Both the position numbers and the translations under genes were made by a program. Shown here one piece after another: positions 7,935 through 11,301 of a DNA stretch of 11,301 nucleotides. The notes under the pieces were generated by a model that worked only from the letters and a program-made list of their open reading frames with translations, was not told the DNA's origin and made no database searches. Every line of letters starts with the position of its first letter. Positions within the stretch are counted from its first letter, which is position 1. This DNA comes from a bacterium (GTDB taxonomy: Bacteria; Ratteibacteria; UBA8468; B48-G9; JAFGKM01): NCBI GenBank assembly GCA_021157805.1, contig JAGGVW010000081.1:1-11301 (forward strand), in the 5' to 3' direction.

Positions 7935-7941
7935 TTTAAAT

Positions 7942-8313
7942 ATGGGAAAGTTAAGAAGGAATTTATATAAAGCAGCAAGAATACTGGGAGATATTGAAGC
8001 AGTAAGTAAAGGTAAAACAGGTAAGCGACTTAAAAGAAGAATAGCAGGAAAGTATGCAGGAAAATCATTGAAAAGTGCTGGTTGTTTCATTGCAACTGCT
8101 GTATATGGAGAAGAAAGTAAAGAAGTTCAACTTTTAAGAAATTTCAGGGACTTTTATCTTCTTAAAAATCCCTATGGAAAAGTTCTGGTTAAAATTTATT
8201 ATTTTTTCTCACCATCTGTTGCAGTTATTTTAAGAAAGTATAAAATTTTAAGAAAAATAGTAAAATTTCAACTTAACTTGATTTCAAAAAAATTACTTAA
8301 AAAGAAATGGTGA
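7942..8313 (+). CDS. Small CFI-box (CFI-box-CTERM type) protein
   Basis: This 123-residue protein carries CFIATAVYG at residues 48-56, the signature of the CFI-box C-terminal domain. The usual rest of that domain follows: LLRNFRDFYLL, a GKVLVKIYY strand or helix, FSPSVAVIL and a basic tail ending LLKKKW. The first 47 residues are strongly basic (GKLRRN, GKRLKRRIAGKYAGK). No signal peptide is visible. The FFSPSVAVIL part is hydrophobic but short for a membrane span. The domain is found at the C-terminus of many otherwise unrelated bacterial proteins and its function is not established, so none is given here. Upstream of the ATG there is no Shine-Dalgarno, and a promoter ends 7 nt before it. 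The 3' end overlaps the oxidoreductase start by 7 bp, so the two are probably translated together. Confidence 0.8.
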   Translation: MGKLRRNLYKAARILGDIEAVSKGKTGKRLKRRIAGKYAGKSLKSAGCFIATAVYGEESKEVQLLRNFRDFYLLKNPYGKVLVKIYYFFSPSVAVILRKYKILRKIVKFQLNLISKKLLKKKW

Positions 8314-9356
8314 ATGTTGGAATTGTTGGATTTGGTTATGCAGGTAGATATTTTCATTCTTATCTTGTTAATATAACAGAAGGGCTAAATCTTTATGCAA
8401 TTGTTTCAAGTTCAGAAGAAAAAAGAAAAGAAGCAGAAAATATTTATAGAGTCAGGACTTATGAAAAAATAGACCAACTACTTGAGAATGATAATGTCTC
8501 TCTTGTTATTCTTGCCACTCCTCATTACACTCATTTCCCTTTAGCAATTAAAGCAATTGAAGCAGGAAAAAATGTAGTGGTTGATAAAATTATGTGTATG
8601 AATGGAAAAGAAGCAGATGAAATGATAAAAAAGGCAAAAGAGAAAAATGTTGTTTTGAGTGTCTTTCAGAATAGGAGATGGGACTGGGATTTTCTTACTG
8701 TTAAAAAGATCATTGAAGAAGAAATAATTGGAAAGGTTTACAGGATTGAAAGCGCAATTACTACCTATAAAAAACCAGAGGGATGGAGAGGGATAAAAGA
8801 AAAAAGTGGAGGGATTCTTTTTGACTGGGGAGCCCATCTTGTTGACCAGGCAATGATTATTGGAAATTACGAAATTGATAGTGTCTGGTGTGAAATACAG
8901 GACTTTGGAAAATGGGAAGATATTGATATAGGAAATTTTGGTAAGATTGTTATGAATTTTAAAAATGGTCTTGTTTATGAGATTATAATTAGTAATTGTT
9001 TAAAATTTGAAAAACCGAGATGGCTTATTTATGGAGATTGTGGAACAGCAGTAAAATATGGAATTGACCCTCAGGAAAGAGCAATGATAAAAGGGAATAT
9101 TGAAAAAGCAGATGAACCAGTAGAAAATTTTACAAGAATATGGAAGGAAAATAATGGCGATTTTGAATTAATTGTAATGCCATCTATAAGAGGAAACTGG
9201 AAATCATATTATCAGAATATTTCAGATGTTTTGAATAAAGGAGATGAACTTTTTGTGAAGGCAGAAGAATGTAGAAAATGCATGTATGTTTTTGATGCTG
9301 CGTTAAGGTCAAATGAGAAGAAAAAAGTGGAAAAAGTTTTAATACCACCGCTTTAA
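8307..9356 (+). CDS. Gfo/Idh/MocA-family NAD(P)-dependent oxidoreductase
   Basis: This 349-residue protein has the normal length for the family. The N-terminal Rossmann fold has VGIVGFGYAG (residues 4-13, GxGxxG). The family's catalytic lysine is K94, in VVVDKIMC, where the usual motif is EKP; both the glutamate and the proline are changed here. It then shows SVFQNRRWDWDF, IIGKVYRIES, and the substrate-domain motif GGILFDWGAHLVDQ with D173, H177 and D180. Family members oxidise or epimerise sugars, inositols or related polyols, or remove glycosides by transient oxidation. The substrate cannot be read from sequence, though the neighbouring glycan genes make a sugar likely. The ATG overlaps the end of the CFI-box gene by 7 bp with no clear ribosome site, which points to translational coupling. 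It ends 5 bp from the convergent PilZ gene and no terminator is visible between them. Confidence 0.93.
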   Translation: MVNVGIVGFGYAGRYFHSYLVNITEGLNLYAIVSSSEEKRKEAENIYRVRTYEKIDQLLENDNVSLVILATPHYTHFPLAIKAIEAGKNVVVDKIMCMNGKEADEMIKKAKEKNVVLSVFQNRRWDWDFLTVKKIIEEEIIGKVYRIESAITTYKKPEGWRGIKEKSGGILFDWGAHLVDQAMIIGNYEIDSVWCEIQDFGKWEDIDIGNFGKIVMNFKNGLVYEIIISNCLKFEKPRWLIYGDCGTAVKYGIDPQERAMIKGNIEKADEPVENFTRIWKENNGDFELIVMPSIRGNWKSYYQNISDVLNKGDELFVKAEECRKCMYVFDAALRSNEKKKVEKVLIPPL

Positions 9357-9361
9357 TTAAT

Positions 9362-9985
9362 TTATGGATTTAGAGCATCCTTTATTGAAATTCCTCGCAA
9401 ATGTTCTAAATATTTTTTTAAATTTTCAAATGAAAGTGGGTCAATTTCTGCAAACTTAACACCATTAATGAAAGAGTTTCTATATTCTCTTAAATTCTTT
9501 AGGACACATTTTGCTGAAAAGGGAAGTTTTTTGTGTTTGTATGGAAAATTGCAGGAGATAGAATAAGTTATATCTTTTTCAAGCGGTTTAAATGTCTGGA
9601 TAGAAGCGCCGGTTGATGATAAATCAAGAATCTCTCCCCTTATATTTCCTTTATGGAAAAGACCTGCTTTGAAGGAAATTTCAACTGGTATTGCTGGTGT
9701 TTCAACTCTTATGTCTCTCCTTTTTTCTTCTTCTATATCTGTTTCAGGAGTGAATATAATTTTGTATGGTGACTGACAGTGAATTCTCCCTCCAACAACA
9801 TACTTTTTTCCCCCATAGAAAAAAGTAATAACTCCTTTTTTATTTATTTCTCCTATAAAAGAGTGAGAATTTACAGGAATTTCTATAAAGATTTTTCCAA
9901 GGTCACCAATTTCTGTAATTTTCCCTTCTATTTCTAAATTCTCCACCAAAATCTTTAAATCTTTTACTTTACTTAAATCTATCAT
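9362..9985 (-). CDS. PilZ-domain protein with YcgR-like N-terminal domain (c-di-GMP receptor type)
   Basis: This 207-residue, two-domain protein has a beta-rich N-terminal domain (about 1-80) of the YcgR/PilZN kind. A PilZ domain follows, with the binding signature RxxxR at R89-R93 (RRDIR), DLSSTGASI at 121-129 (the D/NxSxxG motif), and NGVKFAEID near the end. All residues usually needed for cyclic-di-GMP binding are present, so it is likely to bind the nucleotide. Such proteins pass the signal to flagella, pili or polysaccharide export, but no such machinery is in the window. There is no signal peptide or membrane segment, so it should be cytoplasmic. The start at 9985 is supported by a promoter whose -10 lies 8 nt upstream, leaving essentially no leader. 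The gene is divergent from the kinase gene. Confidence 0.88.
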   Translation of the reverse strand: MIDLSKVKDLKILVENLEIEGKITEIGDLGKIFIEIPVNSHSFIGEINKKGVITFFYGGKKYVVGGRIHCQSPYKIIFTPETDIEEEKRRDIRVETPAIPVEISFKAGLFHKGNIRGEILDLSSTGASIQTFKPLEKDITYSISCNFPYKHKKLPFSAKCVLKNLREYRNSFINGVKFAEIDPLSFENLKKYLEHLRGISIKDALNP

Positions 9986-9993
9986 TCTATTTA

Positions 9994-10022
9994 ATTATAC
10001 CTTTTAAAATAGAAAGTGTAAA
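9994..10022 (-). promoter_or_regulatory. Promoter of the PilZ gene, predicted leaderless start
   Basis: On the minus strand TTTACA (-35, 10017-10022) is followed after exactly 17 bp by a perfect TATAAT (-10, 9994-9999). Only 8 nt separate the -10 from the ATG at 9985, so transcription should begin at or next to the start codon. There is no room for a Shine-Dalgarno. Confidence 0.7.
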
Positions 10023-10049
10023 TGTTTTAAAAATGTTGAAAAAGTGTAA
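10013..10049. repeat. Direct repeats in the divergent PilZ/kinase promoter region
   Basis: The 9-mer AAAGTGTAA occurs at 10013-10021 and 10041-10049. The first copy covers part of the PilZ -35, and the second abuts the kinase -35 and enters its spacer. Both copies continue into TGT after zero or one extra A. Between them AAATGTT occurs at 10020-10026 and 10031-10037, 11 bp apart, about one helical turn. This could be a shared operator for both genes, though AT-rich sequence makes short repeats common. Confidence 0.4.
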
Positions 10050-10064
10050 TGTGTATGGTAAAAT
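10036..10064 (+). promoter_or_regulatory. Promoter of the kinase-deacetylase operon
   Basis: TTGAAA (10036-10041) is followed after 17 bp by TAAAAT (10059-10064). The predicted start near 10071 gives a leader of about 19 nt with TGAGG at 10078-10082, 7 nt before the ATG at 10090. Its -35 is 13 bp from the -35 of the PilZ promoter on the other strand. Confidence 0.65.
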
Positions 10065-10089
10065 AATCAGGTTATTTTGAGGTTCTGAA

Positions 10090-10839
10090 ATGGAAAAAAT
10101 AAAAATAAGAGCCGGGTATTCTGTTGGAAATTATTTGCTTGAGGAAATGGTAGGAGCAGGTGGTTTTTCCACTGTTTATAAGGCAAGAAGTATTGACCCT
10201 CAACCAGAATATGATTCAATTATTGCTGTTAAAGTTCTTCATCCAAGACGACTTGAGAGATCTCAAATAAGAAGATTTATAAGAGAAGCAAAAATGGCAA
10301 AAAAACTGGAACATCAATATATAGTTAAGGTTTACGATTTAAAAAAGCAGGATGGAAACTACTTCATTTTTATGGAATTCCTTGATGCAGACCTTCTTAA
10401 ATGCATAAGAAACAAAAGAGAGATTTTTACACTTTCAAATATAAATGAAGTTATATTAAAAGCAGCGAAAGGGCTTGCATATATCCATAAAAATAGAATA
10501 ATACATAAAGATATTAATCCAACAAATATCCTTCTAAATTTCTCTCTTGATAAAGTAAAAATGACTGACTTTGGTTTATCAAGAAGGAATTTTTTATTCA
10601 ACAAAGAAAAAAAACAAGGAGGAACGCTTTATTATCTTGCTCCTGAAATTCTCAAAGGAAAAAAAGCATCTATAAAAAGCGATATATATTCATTTGGTAA
10701 AACAATTGAAAGGGTTTATAATGAACTTAACTTTGATATACCTGATAATATTAAATATATAATTGATATTTCAACAAAAGAAAATCCAGAAAGTAGATTC
10801 TCAAGTATAGAGGATATAATCTATATTCTGGAAAACTGA
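10090..10839 (+). CDS. Stand-alone compact Hanks-type Ser/Thr protein kinase
   Basis: This 249-residue protein is a bare kinase domain, with no membrane span, PASTA or other sensor part. The glycine loop is GAGGFSTV (22-29), the ATP-binding lysine K48 is in IAVKVL, and the C-helix glutamate is in REAKMAKKL. The catalytic loop IHKDINPTN has D141 and N146, the metal-binding DFG is at 160-162, and APE is at 184-186. In the catalytic loop the usual lysine after HRDL is N143 (HKDIN). A HKDINP variant is known in some bacterial kinases, so activity is still plausible. The C-lobe is short: only 63 residues follow APE, and after DIYSFG the sequence goes quickly to the final KENPESRF segment. The region around helix G, often used for substrate docking, therefore seems to be missing. 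The start has TGAGG at a good distance and its own promoter. The stop overlaps the next start (TGATG). Targets are unknown. Confidence 0.9.
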   Translation: MEKIKIRAGYSVGNYLLEEMVGAGGFSTVYKARSIDPQPEYDSIIAVKVLHPRRLERSQIRRFIREAKMAKKLEHQYIVKVYDLKKQDGNYFIFMEFLDADLLKCIRNKREIFTLSNINEVILKAAKGLAYIHKNRIIHKDINPTNILLNFSLDKVKMTDFGLSRRNFLFNKEKKQGGTLYYLAPEILKGKKASIKSDIYSFGKTIERVYNELNFDIPDNIKYIIDISTKENPESRFSSIEDIIYILEN

Positions 10840-11301
10840 TGAAATTTGAAATTGTTTATTCACCAGAATTTTTGAATTTTTATGAAAAAAGCCATCCTGA
10901 ATGTCCTGAAAGGATTGAAGTTATCTATAATTATTTGGTGAAAAAAGGTGTAGGAAATTTTGTTCAACCTGAATTACTTGATGAAAATATTCTTTCTCTT
11001 GCTCATAGTGATTTCCTTATTGAAAATGTTAAAAATAATGAGTTTTTTGACCCTGATACTCCCAACATTCCTGATATTTACAAATATTCTTTTCTTGCTG
11101 TATGTGGTGCAGTTAAAGCAGGGGAGATATCTTTGAAGTCGGAGAAAACAGGGATTTTTCTTGGAAGACCTCCTGGTCATCATGCTGGTTATAATTTTCT
11201 TGGTGGCTTTTGCTATTTCAATAATATGGCAATTACGGTAAAAAAGATTAAAGGAGAAAACAAAAAAGTTGCTGTGCTTGATATTGATGGACATCACGGA
11301 A
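10839..11301 (+). CDS. Histone-deacetylase-family (AcuC/AphA/HDAC) amidohydrolase, N-terminal part, cut by window end
   Basis: An ATG at 10839 shares its A with the kinase stop (TGATG). The frame stays open for 154 codons to the window edge, roughly half of a typical 300-350-residue family member. Signature pieces appear in order: SHPECPERI near 18-26, a hydrophobic helix FLAVCGAVKAG, GRPPGHHAG with the catalytic histidine pair H114-H115, GGFCYFNNMAI, and LDIDGHHG with zinc ligands D148 and probably H152. These zinc hydrolases remove acetyl or similar groups from lysines, polyamines or small amides. Which one applies cannot be judged from half a protein. The second metal aspartate and the late catalytic tyrosine lie outside the window. 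Cotranslation with the kinase is likely because of the overlap and the lack of a separate promoter. Confidence 0.93.
   Translation, partial: MKFEIVYSPEFLNFYEKSHPECPERIEVIYNYLVKKGVGNFVQPELLDENILSLAHSDFLIENVKNNEFFDPDTPNIPDIYKYSFLAVCGAVKAGEISLKSEKTGIFLGRPPGHHAGYNFLGGFCYFNNMAITVKKIKGENKKVAVLDIDGHHG

Larger units (their letters stand above)
7607..7941. other. 335-bp divergent intergenic region
   Basis: No gene is seen here. From left to right the region holds the Shine-Dalgarno and promoter of the leftward glycan operon, an AT-rich stretch, two inverted repeats (7741-7754 and 7774-7793), about 110 bp with no recognisable element, and the rightward promoter of the CFI-box gene at 7907-7934. Confidence 0.6.

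Noticed and set aside
8541..8837. A minus-strand open frame of 98 codons
   Set aside because: It is antisense to the NAD-binding and substrate domain of the oxidoreductase; no motif, low-complexity F/N/S-rich translation.
10974..11297. A minus-strand open frame of 107 codons at the window end
   Set aside because: It is antisense to the HDAC-family gene, whose catalytic motifs are unmistakable.

Overview
This is an AT-rich bacterial window. The promoters look sigma70-like (several good -35/-10 pairs with 16-17 bp spacers) and one ribosome binding site is near-perfect. PilZ, a Hanks-type kinase, an HDAC-family protein, a CFI-box protein and a secreted LamG/CBM9/GH123-like giant occur together, which suits an uncultured polysaccharide-degrading bacterium, for example of the Omnitrophota, Planctomycetota or a related candidate phylum. 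That placement is a low-confidence inference from gene content; there is no rRNA or marker gene here.

Left part (1-7606). After the C-terminal stub of a probable transposase (1-219, + strand) comes a minus-strand glycan-degradation operon, read from right to left. It starts at a strong promoter (7650-7677) and a near-perfect Shine-Dalgarno. The first gene encodes a secreted 1313-residue protein with LamG-like, CBM9-like and GH123-related (DUF6067-type) domains. It is followed by a frameshifted, apparently dead five-bladed beta-propeller glycosidase gene (about 2962-3485). Last is an intact cytoplasmic GH38 alpha-mannosidase (440-2953). The likely scheme is extracellular attack on an amino-sugar- or mannose-containing glycan, then intracellular removal of alpha-mannose. 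In sampled lines the mannosidase is about 40% GC and the propeller about 36%. The giant gene and all right-hand genes are about 27-29%, and the transposase stub is about 24%. The left block may therefore have been acquired separately.

Middle (7607-7941). This 335-bp region contains the leftward promoter, two adjacent perfect inverted repeats, and a rightward promoter that appears to start transcription at the ATG of the next gene.

Right part (7942-11301). A small CFI-box protein overlaps by 7 bp a Gfo/Idh/MocA sugar-type oxidoreductase. The oxidoreductase converges, with a 5-bp gap, on a minus-strand PilZ-domain (cyclic-di-GMP receptor type) gene. The PilZ gene is divergent from a stand-alone Ser/Thr kinase. 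Their two promoters lie back to back and share a 9-bp direct repeat. The kinase stop overlaps the start of a histone-deacetylase-family gene (TGATG), which runs off the window end. PilZ, kinase and deacetylase-like enzyme thus form one probable signalling locus, which is the most interesting arrangement in the window.
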